Positions 54,736 to 64,000 of a DNA stretch of 64,000 bases are shown here, one piece after another. This stretch comes from Mimachlamys varia. Lineage: Eukaryota; Mollusca; Bivalvia; Pectinida; Pectinidae. The stretch's first letter is position 1. Each line of letters opens with the position of its first letter. The DNA lies in contig OX392529.1 of the NCBI GenBank assembly GCA_947623455.1, forward strand, positions 62,743,686-62,807,685, given 5' to 3'. Both the position numbers and the translations under genes were made by a program. Below the pieces are notes generated by a model. That model did no database searches. It saw only the letters and a program-made list of their open reading frames with translations, and was not told the origin of the DNA.

Positions 54736-57034
54736 GTTTTATATTTAACTATCACAAGAACTTTGCATGATTTTCCAATTAAAAATTCAAGATCAAGTCA
54801 TTTTTCATCAGCTCTAAAGTTAAAAATTAGTTCTACCTATCCATCTCAAATCAAAACATAATAATACATTGTAGTTTTAACATTCTCTGGCCATTTCCAT
54901 TAAAGTTTTTCTTCATATCATTCAGAGGAGCACATATTTATAGCGCATAAAAATATCAAAAGGACTGGAAGTACTGACGGAGGCGTTATTCGGATGTTTG
55001 GACATGGTAACAGGATGAAATGTGAAAGGTGCATTTCTTAAAATGCATTTATACTGTAAAAGTTTTCTCCCTTATTTACAGCAATTACGGACTGAGATTT
55101 ATACCGCTAGGTGTCTCCAAATCCTTGCTTCCGCTTTTACCCAATCCCTATATGCACGGCGTACAACACCTCCATAACCAGACACAGCTAGTCATTGTTT
55201 TCAGAAAGAATTCCTTCTGTCATTGAGTTTAATCATAACCAGTGTCAGGTGCAGTATTGAAAGGGAAACCAGACAATATCTGGATCATCTATCTATACTT
55301 ATAAAAGGTTGGGCAAATCTATGGGCCTATAACCAGTGTAAAACTCTTACACAAACTTTTTCAAAATCATTTATTGAGGTCTACTGAACTCTTCAACATG
55401 GAGACAAATTTAGTACATGTATATATAAACCTTGATTTCATGATGTCTGAAACACAATCTCACTTTTTTTCTCAAACATTTCAGTCATAATTTCATCAAA
55501 CTCCCACCATCAACTTTCTCACCAATAATAGTTTCTACCAAAGAACAGTTTACAGATGATTAATTTTACCGTTATAAAAACAATCACAGAAAAATAAAAG
55601 CTCATTAAAGTGTAAATGCAAAATGGAAACAAATATTTAAGAAATCATACAAAATGTTTTCGGTTTTTTTAAAGAGGGAATTCATAACTGTTAATAAAAT
55701 ACATATCTCAAATATCAATTTTTCAAGTGAATAACATTTTTCCAATCATTAATTTTTTATTTCAATAAACTCGAAAACAAGCAAGCTAGGACTAACAGTT
55801 AACAGCATTAATTTTCAGTTATTTGGTAGGAGATAGGTCTGCTCATGTGGCCTCTAATGTTGGTCCTGGTCATTAATTAACGGACATAAAAGTCGGACAT
55901 CAATGCAGGCTACAGACATGTATACTCCAGCGTCTTTGGGGGTCTTTACAAATTGTTATATGTTCTCAGGCATGTCACTCTTTGGATTAAATATCAAATA
56001 GAACAAAAAATAGTTTTGAAAATAGTAATATATTTGACCTCCGACTTTACAGCAAGCCAAGGTCATATGAACAAACTGAATGTAAAAACATTTCCATGCT
56101 GAAGGCCTTGTAGTAGGACCACAGGCTTCCGGGTATATGAGAAATCTATCTAAAATAAAACATTGCTTGTTTGCAAAACCACAACTGACTCAAGCTAAAT
56201 GCCCTTACTCATTTCAAAGTGTTAATTTAAGTATTCATCACTCGCCGCTGAACTTTCACTCTCTTATTTTTTTTCTTTCTTTACACTCCGATAACCGTTC
56301 TACTGCATATAGCCTTCCTATCATATCAATTGACCTCATCTATTTGAAGAAAGTTCAACGATTTTGATGTTCTGCACAAAACGATCATGACCCTAGGGCT
56401 CCTGATGTTAAGAATAGACCAACACATTTGACCCAATGACCTTAGAAGTTTGTCAAAGTCTTTACAATAACTTGAATGCCCTTCAACACAGCATGGCCAA
56501 CCAGCATGAAACTAAGCCACATTACTTTTAATAACAAGATGTCTACAGAAAACATTTATACCTCAGTGAGGCTGGACAACACATTATAGCATCACTTGAG
56601 TGCCAGGTGAGATAAAGCAACATCTCAGTATCCTACAATGAACGTGTCAAACTTATGACATACATAATGTTAAATGAGTTTTGTGTGACCTATAGGCGAG
56701 TACGAAGAACAGGTGTTTTTATGACTAGAAAACAAGGCCAGTTTCGCTGGACTACATGCATCAAATCATTATAGTATTAAATCTTCTAAAGTTTATCCCA
56801 TTGCACTATTTCATACATGTACTAATCTTACTTGAACGTCATTCAGGTGAGGATTTCAAATCGAATTCTAGCTACAAATTTAACATAATCTTCCATTTAG
56901 AGTCACATAAGAGTTGTTATACAAAACGTAAAAAACATGACTTAACATTCCCGACAATACTTTCGACTCTAGATTCTAGAACAGTACATGATATCCTGTA
57001 CAGACTTGGCTCAGGGCTACAATGATATTTATTT
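54736..57034. other. Intergenic, between the satellites and the STT3B 3' end
   Basis: AT-rich DNA with no array. The only splice-like feature is the candidate plus exon at 55075-55226. Other frames (56137-56367, 56756-57025) are unsupported. Confidence 0.4.
55075..55226 (+). CDS. Weak candidate plus-strand terminal exon
   Basis: A good acceptor (TTTTCTCCCTTATTTACAG, ending near 55080) is followed by a frame giving NYGLRFIPLGVSKSLLPLLP and ending SFCH with TGA at about 55224-55226. A second plus frame and one minus frame are also open over most of the stretch, so coding is weakly supported. A plus-strand AATAAA lies near 55593. If real, the gene would converge on STT3B. No family recognised. 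Confidence 0.15.
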
Positions 57035-57245
57035 ACCTGGGTGTCGTGGTGCGGTGGATGGTGCACATATTTTTCATCAAGGCCGCCAGGGTTCGATACC
57101 CTGACCGGATATGGAAAGGTTTGGGTTACATGCCCGACCAGTTTCCTCCAAAACAAAGACTCCAGGCCAACAAGAGTGATTATAAATAAGTTGGATAACT
57201 TGTTTCACAATTGTTGTAAAATAAATGGTTTGTATTTGTATTATA
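57035..57245 (+). mobile_element. tRNA-derived SINE
   Basis: A-box-like GTGGTGCGGTGGATGG and B box GGTTCGATACC about 40 bp apart, then AGTTTCCTCC, AGGCCAACAAGAGTGATTAT, AAGTTGGATAACTTGTTTCA and a TAAAATAAATGG tail shared with the SINE at 20452-20640. The two box motifs fit an RNA polymerase III promoter; the tRNA arms do not fold fully. Confidence 0.7.
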
Positions 57246-58239
57246 TACTTACTTTATCTGGTGGGGAGGATGAGTAAAGGACCTAACACCATCTAGTGTT
57301 ACAGTAAGGACGTGTAATATATTAATTCATAAATATCTACATTTAATATGACGGAATGCTAATTAAACAAATATTAATTAGAAGTCTGTTACGATATGAC
57401 AGCACTTGATAATGTAGAAGGTAATCCATAAATTATATATCCTGTTTATAATATAAAAAAAAAAGAAATGCACCTCAAATACTGCCCACATTCATGTGTG
57501 TACAATTAAGTCTATCTTACATACCCACTTTCAACATCATATCAAATCCTTAGATACATTATTTCACGTCAATTTTTGTTTTTTACATGCAATACATATA
57601 CACCTGTATATAGAATACCTTTAATGAAGTGGCAGAGAATTTCCTATTTTACATCCCTAGAAGGACATACAGCTGTAGCTTACAAACATGGCAGTGAGCA
57701 TACTTACTATCAAACATCTATCTGTCAAAACTCTGGCATCAAAAGCTTTACTCTTATTTCAAGTGATTTTCCTTTAAGATGAATCAGTTAATTTTTATTC
57801 TATTATTTTCTATACAAAATAAAAAGGCAATTCAAGAACACAATCTTTAACTTCAGCCAAAACAAATCACACAAATAAAAAAATACACGGTAGGTCAGAT
57901 GAAGAAGATAGCCAGTTTTTTTTTAGATGAGATGACGAACATAAACATTTTTTTTAAACTCTACAAATAAACAAATCATTGTCTTTCTTTCCATTTTACT
58001 TTGAAATTAATAAATTACAAGTATGATCATCTGTTAAAAAAGTGGAATATATCAAGCGTGTGTACAGTACTTTAATAACATAACAACACAAGAACAGAGA
58101 ACATATCATTTATAGAGAATCCACACCTGTACACACCCTACAACAACACAACATCTACACGATACAGGCTCTCAAACAACTCACGTGGCTTCAATCTTTT
58201 TTTTAGAATTTGTCGAAATACATATATATTATATTTTAC
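57246..58239. other. Downstream flank of STT3B, no gene
   Basis: Very AT-rich with several A or T runs. Further minus-strand AATAAA words (complement near 57794) could serve as distal poly(A) sites for STT3B. Confidence 0.4.
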
Positions 58240-58265
58240 AGTCAATCCAACAAAATAAATGTTAC

Positions 58266-58271
58266 TTTATT
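58266..58271 (-). terminator. Candidate STT3B polyadenylation signal
   Basis: AATAAA on the minus strand, 570 bp beyond the STT3B stop. It is followed by TTTATTTTGTTGGATTG, a U/GU-rich stretch of the kind found downstream of cleavage sites. It is the first AATAAA I see after the stop on that strand. Confidence 0.5.
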
Positions 58272-58589
58272 TCTTGAAATTAAATGAGCCATAAAAGCAT
58301 GCTTCTTAAAATAAACTGTTTCCTTTTTTCCAGACTTCCATTCCAAATTTTTAAATATCCTCTTAACACAAACTTTAACAACTATGATATGGGTAAGTTT
58401 GGCAATGATCCAAGATCAGTGTCTGGTATGGTCCAAACCGAGAGCAACACAAACACACACGACACAAGGAGTCCATTAATCCAACACAAGTTCCCTCCCC
58501 TGTCCATTCAATATGGACGTTTATTTTGGACCTCTGTTGCAAAGTTCAAAGTTCATAGTAATCCTCCAACACCAAATGCACATAAATAG

Positions 58590-58710
58590 ATTTCCTGTCA
58601 CATGATCACATGTAAATCAACTTCCTGTCACATGATCACATGTAAAACAACTTCCTGTCACATGATAACACGTAAATCAATTTCCTGCCACAAGACACAT
58701 GTAAACTGAT
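58590..58710. repeat. 30-bp repeat in the STT3B 3' UTR
   Basis: Four units of about 30 bp with TTCCTGTCACATGATCACAT and GTAAATCAA. Each contains the near-palindrome CACATGATCACATG, so the transcript could form a series of small stems. It lies between the stop codon and the poly(A) signal. Confidence 0.8.
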
Positions 58711-58840
58711 TTCACCAACAAAATGTATATAATCACAATATGAATGAATTTCCCACTTGATTTTGTGACGAGCAATGGTGTATTCAGCAACACTGCGCGT
58801 ATGTACACTCTCACACCAAATTCCTGTCTCGCACTCCCTT

Positions 58841-58924
58841 CTATTTCTTTCCTTTGGATTTTGGTTTCTTGCCCTTTATCACTTTCGGCTTGTTTTTAAT
58901 AAAACCTGTTTTTCTTTTGCTGGT
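58841..58924 (-). CDS. STT3B: STT3B last coding exon (C-terminal tail)
   Basis: Acceptor TTTTCAG at 58925 onward; 27 codons and TAG at 58841-58843. The peptide is a lysine-rich tail (SKRKTGFIKNKPKVIKGKK, ending KSKGKK). A long basic tail with a GxIKNK motif is the vertebrate STT3B pattern; STT3A ends shortly after the KVKDLDNR segment. This is the main reason for naming the paralogue STT3B. The upstream intron is 610 bp. Confidence 0.9.
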   Translation of the reverse strand, partial: TSKRKTGFIKNKPKVIKGKKPKSKGKK

Positions 58925-59534
58925 CTGAAAAGATAGATTAAACAATTTTTTTTCACAAGTCTAAAAAGCTGGTAGGCTGAAATAAGCATCTCTAAAAGTT
59001 AATAAACAATTACCATTATGTTTTTTACCCTGGCTTGTCAAGACAAAGTCGTTACACAACAAATTTATTAGCCATTTACTGTAACATAGAAAGAGTATAA
59101 TATATCATGAATATGAGCCTACTGTATATGTTATTGAACAGAATACATCTTAAGGTTTTGGAATATTTTGATCAATATATCCTTGTAAGTAGATCTAGGT
59201 CATCCATTTGAAAGAAGTATGGCGACCCATCACCCTATATCTTATGCCTCATATCTTATCAAATGAAGTTCTTTGAGTGTTTTATCTACATGCTTTTGGT
59301 CAAATGATATCACCCTAGGCCTTTGTGGCAGATGAGCTGGAAAGGGATGCAGCAAAGTCTAGTAATGGATGTCACCATCTCATAAGCTACATTTGACCCG
59401 ATATTCGATAAGCATAATAAAATTCTCTGTGTGCAAATCACATAAAATACCTGGGGAACTTTACCTATGAATTTTAAAAATATTAAAATGGACATTAATA
59501 ACAGTAAAATGAAATCCATTATGTCCATGCTTAC

Positions 59535-59744
59535 CTTTTTGGAATGTTTTTTCTTATTAGTTTTGATTTTTGGCATCTTTGGGTCGAGCACACGTTCGCG
59601 GTTATCCAGGTCCTTGACCTTGTAAATCCTAACTAGCCAGTGTTCGGTGGTGTATGCCTCCTCCATGTGGGTAAGATCGAAGTTCTTGTTACCAATCTCT
59701 ACTCCTCTCGTTCTGTCGTACCCAGCAGGACTCCGGAAGTCCAG
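59535..59744 (-). CDS. STT3B: STT3B exon, C-terminal luminal domain
   Basis: A 70-codon exon between acceptor TTTGTAG and donor GTAAGC, phase 0 at both ends. It begins [20 protein letters not shown] and continues [20 protein letters not shown], the near-invariant end of the STT3 globular domain. The DRTR and EIGNK blocks are family landmarks. The last 20 residues are already basic and lead into the tail exon. The long antisense frames here have no meaning. The 780-bp upstream intron holds a 34-bp tandem repeat. Confidence 0.95.
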
Positions 59745-59929
59745 CTACAAATATAATTTCAGAACAAGATCAATTTACATTAGTAAATTTGACATTGGTG
59801 ATTGAACAGATTTCAATTGGAACATTCTCCTTCCATGCCAAGTTCAATATTTTTTGTTTGCTTTCCTAACACCATCTTCCATTCCATTTTTTTGTTTACA
59901 TTTGCTGAAACACAGTACCAGGTAGTGTA

Positions 59930-60262
59930 AAACACAGGTAGATCTAAAGGTAATCCCTGGTACTGACACAGGTAGATCTACAGGTAATCCCTGGTACAGA
60001 TACGGGTAGATCTACAGGTAATCCCTGGTACTGACACAGGTAGATCTACAGGTAATCCCTGGTACAGACACGGGTAGATCTACAGGTAATCCCTGGTACA
60101 GATACAAGTAGATCTACAGGTAATCCCTGGTACAGACACGGGTAGATCTACAGGTAATCCCTGGTACAGATACAAGTAGATCTACAGGTAATCCCTGGTA
60201 CAGATACAGGTAGATCTACAGGTAATCCCTGGTAATGATACAGGTAGATCTACAGGTAAAGC
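59930..60262. repeat. Intronic tandem repeat, about 34 bp
   Basis: About nine units of GTAGATCTACAGGTAATCCC with TGGTACAGACACG. Each contains the palindrome GTAGATCTAC. On the plus strand the word CAGGTAAT resembles a splice donor, but the host gene is on the other strand. Confidence 0.9.
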
Positions 60263-60524
60263 ATGTGTAGGGTGGACTGTCCAGGTGAACTTTTTCACTC
60301 ATTGTGTGGGTTCGAGTCGGAAAGACGCAGAAGGTCATTTACTGCATGATTTCTTGTCACTCAGGACTCATCATCGCTCAGGTGTAATAAATCTCTTGTT
60401 ACATGAAAAACATGCAGTAACGTATACTTACAGAACTCTCACCGACGGACAGGATAACACGATATGCCTGCCTTGCGTAGCAGAGGTATATGATAATGGT
60501 TACAAACCTGCCACTATTTCTTAC

Positions 60525-60638
60525 CTGAAGCTCGCCAAATCTGTAGTAAGACAACTTGTACATGAGACAATTGAGCAGGACCTTGGACCCTGCCGAGTCT
60601 ACACGAAACTCTCCCTGGGGCGTGAAGTAGTCCGACTC
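60525..60638 (-). CDS. STT3B: STT3B exon
   Basis: A 38-codon exon, acceptor ATTTGCAG, donor GTAAGAA, phase 0 at both ends. It reads [20 protein letters not shown] and [18 protein letters not shown]. Both halves match the segment that follows HPKDI in animal STT3 proteins essentially residue for residue. The plus-strand 127-codon frame at 60285-60668 is antisense to this exon. Confidence 0.95.
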
Positions 60639-60699
60639 CTGCAAATCAATGACAACATTAATTTATAAATCAATATAAGAGAGGGGGTATTGGTCCAAA

Positions 60700-60745
60700 T
60701 AAAATAACTGGAACAAAAGGCCTTAAAGGCCTGTATCACTGGTAT
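60700..60745 (-). mobile_element. Decayed 3' end of the hairpin-ended repeat family
   Basis: On the minus strand: CCAGTGATACAGGCCTTTAA then GGCCTTTTGTT, the same terminal signature as at 8083-8117 and 49634-49667. Only the end survives. It lies in the STT3B intron, in the same orientation as the gene. Confidence 0.5.
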
Positions 60746-61735
60746 ATAAGCAATCATGATAGAATAAAATGATCCAACTAGGAAGTGTAAGCTATTTTTT
60801 TTTTTAGTTCCGACTCCATTCCTGGAGACCTTTGACCTGAGCATTATGTAGGAGAAATACTTCACAGTTCTGGTCTACATAACACATACAATGCTCTTAA
60901 CCTTTACTTAGAAATGTTTCAAACTGTTTAAGTGTGCAAGGCATTTCATTTTTATGGGGCAGATTTATAGCAATTTAGGCCATGTTTCCTCTTGCAATAT
61001 TGCAGAACCTAGACATAATGAAATTTCAGGAAAATCTTAAATGAGTTCTACAACTACCAGTTCTTTAAATCCCAAAACGAAAGTGAAAACGCCCCGTGCG
61101 AATACGAAACTAACATGTGTCCATACCGGACGTAGTATAGAATGCGCGTGCACCTCGAGTTCCTCCTTTCTTAAAGCTTTTAACTCAATACAGGTCTAAT
61201 TGTAAGATGGGTTTTTTTCTCTGCCAGCTGACCTTTGAAAACTTAACAATATACTAGAAGAATATATAATTTCTGGTAGCTTTGGAGATAAAATGTTAAA
61301 AGCAATCCATGCTAGAAACTTAGCACATGAATAGCAGAACCCTGGGCGTATAGTATTTAGGAAATTCTTAAAACATTTAACCTATGTTGAACTTTGACAA
61401 CAACACTCAAAATTGACCTTTGACATAAACACAATCTTTGTACAGATTGTCTACTTATACTGAAGTTGCTCGGTTGCAGACCTCTTAGAGTTTAGAAAAT
61501 ACTGTCAGAAGTTGTCTGAAGTTTTCAGTGTTTTTGACCCTCGAGACCTTGAAAGAACTTGTCTAGCACTCCATCAACAACATACCTACTGGTCTAATAT
61601 CAAGGTCCTGGGTATTTTAGTTTTCTTCTAGGAAATCTCATTTACACAGAGGGATAAAATGAAAGAGGCTGCACCATACCATGGTTGCCAAGTAACATAA
61701 AAGTGAAATACGGCAGAATAGTGTGTCCTTGTTAC

Positions 61736-61909
61736 CTTAATGTCCTTGGGATGTTCGCCCTCCGCAATCCTCACCATCCACAGGAACTTGTTGATATCAT
61801 CCCCCGAGTACCCAATGACTCCCCCAAAGATGACCAGTACATAGTCGACGTCTAGCGCTCTCATGATCTTGTAGGCCTCGGGCTCCGTGGAGGACATAGC
61901 TTTCCCCAC
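61736..61909 (-). CDS. STT3B: STT3B exon after the catalytic block
   Basis: A 58-codon exon, acceptor CGTTACAG, donor GTAACA, phase 0 at both ends. It starts [20 protein letters not shown] and continues [20 protein letters not shown] and [18 protein letters not shown]. This is among the most conserved parts of eukaryotic STT3, forming the luminal domain next to the active site. The [12 protein letters not shown] ending agrees with both STT3A and STT3B. The 1097-bp downstream intron contains the decayed repeat end at 60700-60745. Confidence 0.95.
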
Positions 61910-62215
61910 CTGTAACGTATCATTCCAGGTTAAACGTACATATTTTATAGGTGTTAATTGTCCAACTGGACCGTACCTGTAATATGTGTATCGATAATGT
62001 TATACATGACTGAAGTAAGAATTCTTGTTAATAAAAATAACTGAAAGTTTGCTCTTTTTTATTTTGTGAAATATCAGACTGTGTGCATGTTTTTTTTATA
62101 CAATATAAACTTCATATATTGGAAATTAAAAAAAACAAACATATATATATACATATGCAATATACCAGTACATATAAATATAATTTTTTCAATTTTTTGA
62201 GAATGAAAGGCTTCA

Positions 62216-62402
62216 GGGCTGTTCCAGAATTAACCATGTTGGGAGGGGCCGGAGGCACTTTTTCAGAGACCCTACCATCCATCAGATCTTTAAGTGATTC
62301 AATATATAAATAGTATGCAGATCTAGTTTAACCCCACCACCCATGATATATTAATACAGGTCCCTCCCAACTCCCCTACAGGATTAATTATGGACTAGCC
62401 AT
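62216..62402. mobile_element. MITE in an STT3B intron
   Basis: GGCTGTTCCAGAATTAACCA with TTGGGAGGGGCC on the left matches the complement of the right end (GGCTAGTCCATAATTAATCC ... GTTGGGAGGGACC). Imperfect terminal inverted repeats of about 35 bp; a GGGCTGTTCC-type end is a common MITE terminus in molluscs by memory. Confidence 0.6.
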
Positions 62403-62553
62403 TATTTCTTTCTCATATACTAAGCATGAATACAAAGAAAGACGAAGACATGCTTCATTTCATTTTGGTTAAGAGTACTGTTTTCAGCTATTTTACGAGT
62501 ACCAAAACAATTCAATATGAGTAAGAGGGAGGGTGTAAAGTAAATTAAGTCAC

Positions 62554-62725
62554 CAGTGCTATATGGCTGTTGTTCCAGGTGTTGTTATCCACGAGCGTTG
62601 TCCGATTTCCCATGCCAGCTATCTGATACCCGTAGTCCCACCAAGACATAATCCTAGCTTTGTCGTGGGTGTTCTGACGCAACCAGTAATAGGCTTCCCG
62701 GAAGTCGTCCAGTATCGTCCTGCTT
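62554..62725 (-). CDS. STT3B: STT3B exon with the WWDYG catalytic motif
   Basis: STT3B is the catalytic subunit of oligosaccharyltransferase in the ER membrane. It transfers the dolichol-linked glycan to Asn in Asn-X-Ser/Thr; the STT3B form can also act after translation. This exon (acceptor TGTTTACAG at 62726 onward; donor GTGACT) has one base of a split codon and 57 codons. It reads [20 protein letters not shown], then [19 protein letters not shown] and [17 protein letters not shown] (62629-62643) recognises the +2 Ser/Thr of the acceptor. The transmembrane N-terminal part is beyond the right edge. The five exons supply about 250 residues, roughly the last 30% of the usual 800-plus. All junctions are in frame, with no stop or shift, so the gene looks intact. 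The gene name rests on the C-terminal tail. Confidence 0.95.
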
Positions 62726-62847
62726 CTGTAAACAAGAGGAGAACGCTGATAAAGAGACAAAACTATAGCTGATGTCACAAGCTGTCACAAAGACATATAC
62801 AAGTGTAAATACAATACAACTGTTTTACTGTTAAACTCAGCAACTGT

Positions 62848-64000
62848 GTAGTCAGGGAGTGAGTCATGTGTAGTCAGGGAGTGAGTTATGGGTAGTCAGG
62901 GAGTGAGTTATGGGTAGTCAGGGAGTGAGTCATGTGTAGTCAGGGAGTGAGATATGGGTAGTCAGGGAGTGAGTTATGGGTAGTCAGGGAGTGAGTTATG
63001 GGTAGTCAGGGAGTGAGTTATGGGTAGTCAGGGAGTGAGTTATGGGTAGTCAGATAGTGAGTTATGGGTAGTCAGGGAGTGAGTTATGGGTAGTCAGGGA
63101 GTGAGTTATGGGTAGTCAGGGAGTGAGTTATGGGTAGTCAGGGAGTGAGTCATGTGTAGTCAGGGAGTGAGTTATGGGTAGTCAGGGAGTGAGTCATGTG
63201 TAGTCAGGGAGTGAGTTATGGGTAGTCAGGGAGTGAGTCATGTGTAGTCAGGGAGTGAGTTATGGGTAGTCAGGGAGTGAGTCATGGGTAGTCAGGGAGT
63301 GAGTTATGGGTAGTCAGGGAGTGAGTTATGGGTAGTCAGGGAGTGAGTTATGGGTAGTCAGGGAGTTAGTTATGGGTAGTCAGGGAGTGAGTAATGGGTA
63401 GTCAGGGAGTGAGTCATGGGTAGTCAGGGAGTGAGTCATGGGTAGTCAGGGAGTGAGTTAAGTGTAGTCAGGGAGTAAATTAAGTGTAGTCAGGGAGTGA
63501 GTTATGGGTAGTCAGGGAGTGAGTAATGGGTAGTCAGGGAGTGAGTCATGGGTAGTCAGGGAGTGAGTTATGGGTAGTCAGGGAGTGAGTCATATGTAGT
63601 CAGGGAGTAAGTCATGGGTAGTCAGGGGGTGAGTCGAGTGTAGTCAGGGAGTGAGTCGAGTGTAGTCAGGGAGTGAGTTAAGTGTAGTCAGGGAGTGAGT
63701 TATGGGTAGTCAGGGAGTGAGTTATGGGTAGTCAGGGAGTGAGTCATGGGTAGTCAGGGAGTGAGTTATGGGTAGTCAGGGAGTGAGTCATATGTAGTCA
63801 GGGAGTAAGTCATGGGTAGTCAGGGGGTGAGTCATGGGTAGTCAGGGAGTGAGTTATGGGTAGTCAGGGAGTGAGTCATGGGTAGTCAGGGGGTGAGTCA
63901 TGGGTAGTCAGGGAGTGAGTTATGTGTAGTCAGGGAATGTGTCATGTATAGTCAGGGAGTGAGCTATGTGTAGCCAGGGAGTCATGTTTAGTCAGGGAGT
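62848..64000. repeat. 22-bp intronic satellite, over 50 units, running off the edge
   Basis: The unit is GTAGTCAGGGAGTGAGTTAT plus GG, repeated about 52 times with TCATGT, TTAAGT and TCGAGT variants. It fills the STT3B intron upstream of the WWDYG exon and continues past the window. Variant blocks recur in order (around 63.6 and 63.8 kb), showing segmental copying. Confidence 0.95.

Noticed and set aside
57035..57110. tRNA gene
   Set aside because: Only the box motifs fit; it is followed by the SINE body shared with 20452-20640.
60285..60668. 127-codon plus-strand ORF
   Set aside because: Antisense to an STT3B exon; its openness mirrors the conserved coding strand.
61079..61092. GAAAGTGAAAAC as an interferon-response-type site
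   Set aside because: It matches the IRF consensus, but a single short match in an intron is expected by chance.

Overview
This looks like a window of an animal nuclear genome. It is AT-rich, intron-bearing, crowded with retrotransposon and MITE debris, and carries an unusual load of minisatellites. A bivalve mollusc, or another marine lophotrochozoan, fits best. That guess rests on remembered similarity of the tRNA-headed SINEs, the Penelope-like reverse transcriptase family and the hairpin-ended repeats to mollusc repeats; no sequence search was possible.

Only one gene can be named with confidence: STT3B, the catalytic subunit of oligosaccharyltransferase. Its last five coding exons lie on the minus strand at 58841-62725, with a candidate poly(A) signal near 58266. 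The upstream exons are beyond the right edge, behind an intronic 22-bp satellite that runs off the window. Four further short exons are tentative: a signal-peptide first exon (37253-37381, minus), a six-cysteine terminal exon (20257-20372, minus), a terminal exon directly beside the large 46-bp array (12333-12460, minus), and a weak plus-strand exon (55075-55226). None was identified, and the reading phases do not allow the first two to be joined directly.

Layout. 1-258: start of a non-LTR retrotransposon ORF with a 2A-like motif, running off the left edge. 2.9-10.3 kb: MITEs and broken Penelope-like copies. 12.5-15.4 kb: 46-bp array. 16.8-26.2 kb: more Penelope-like copies, a LINE fragment, a SINE and an internally deleted mariner. 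28.65-34.9 kb: a 6.25-kb foldback structure, one arm of which holds a later LINE insertion while the other arm keeps the empty site. 37-43 kb: orphan secreted-peptide exon, 42-bp array, SINE and a second large inverted repeat. 43.1-54.7 kb: five minisatellites almost end to end (50, 45, 40, 32 and about 50 bp), one of them split cleanly by a 1.37-kb mobile element. 55-64 kb: the STT3B 3' end.

The most interesting signal is the 45-bp array at 44.2-46.3 kb. Read on the minus strand in one frame, every unit encodes a version of the reverse-transcriptase block RGCRQGDPLSPY, so a protein motif from a LINE appears to have been amplified into a satellite. The 676-codon plus-strand ORF across the same array is a shadow of this.
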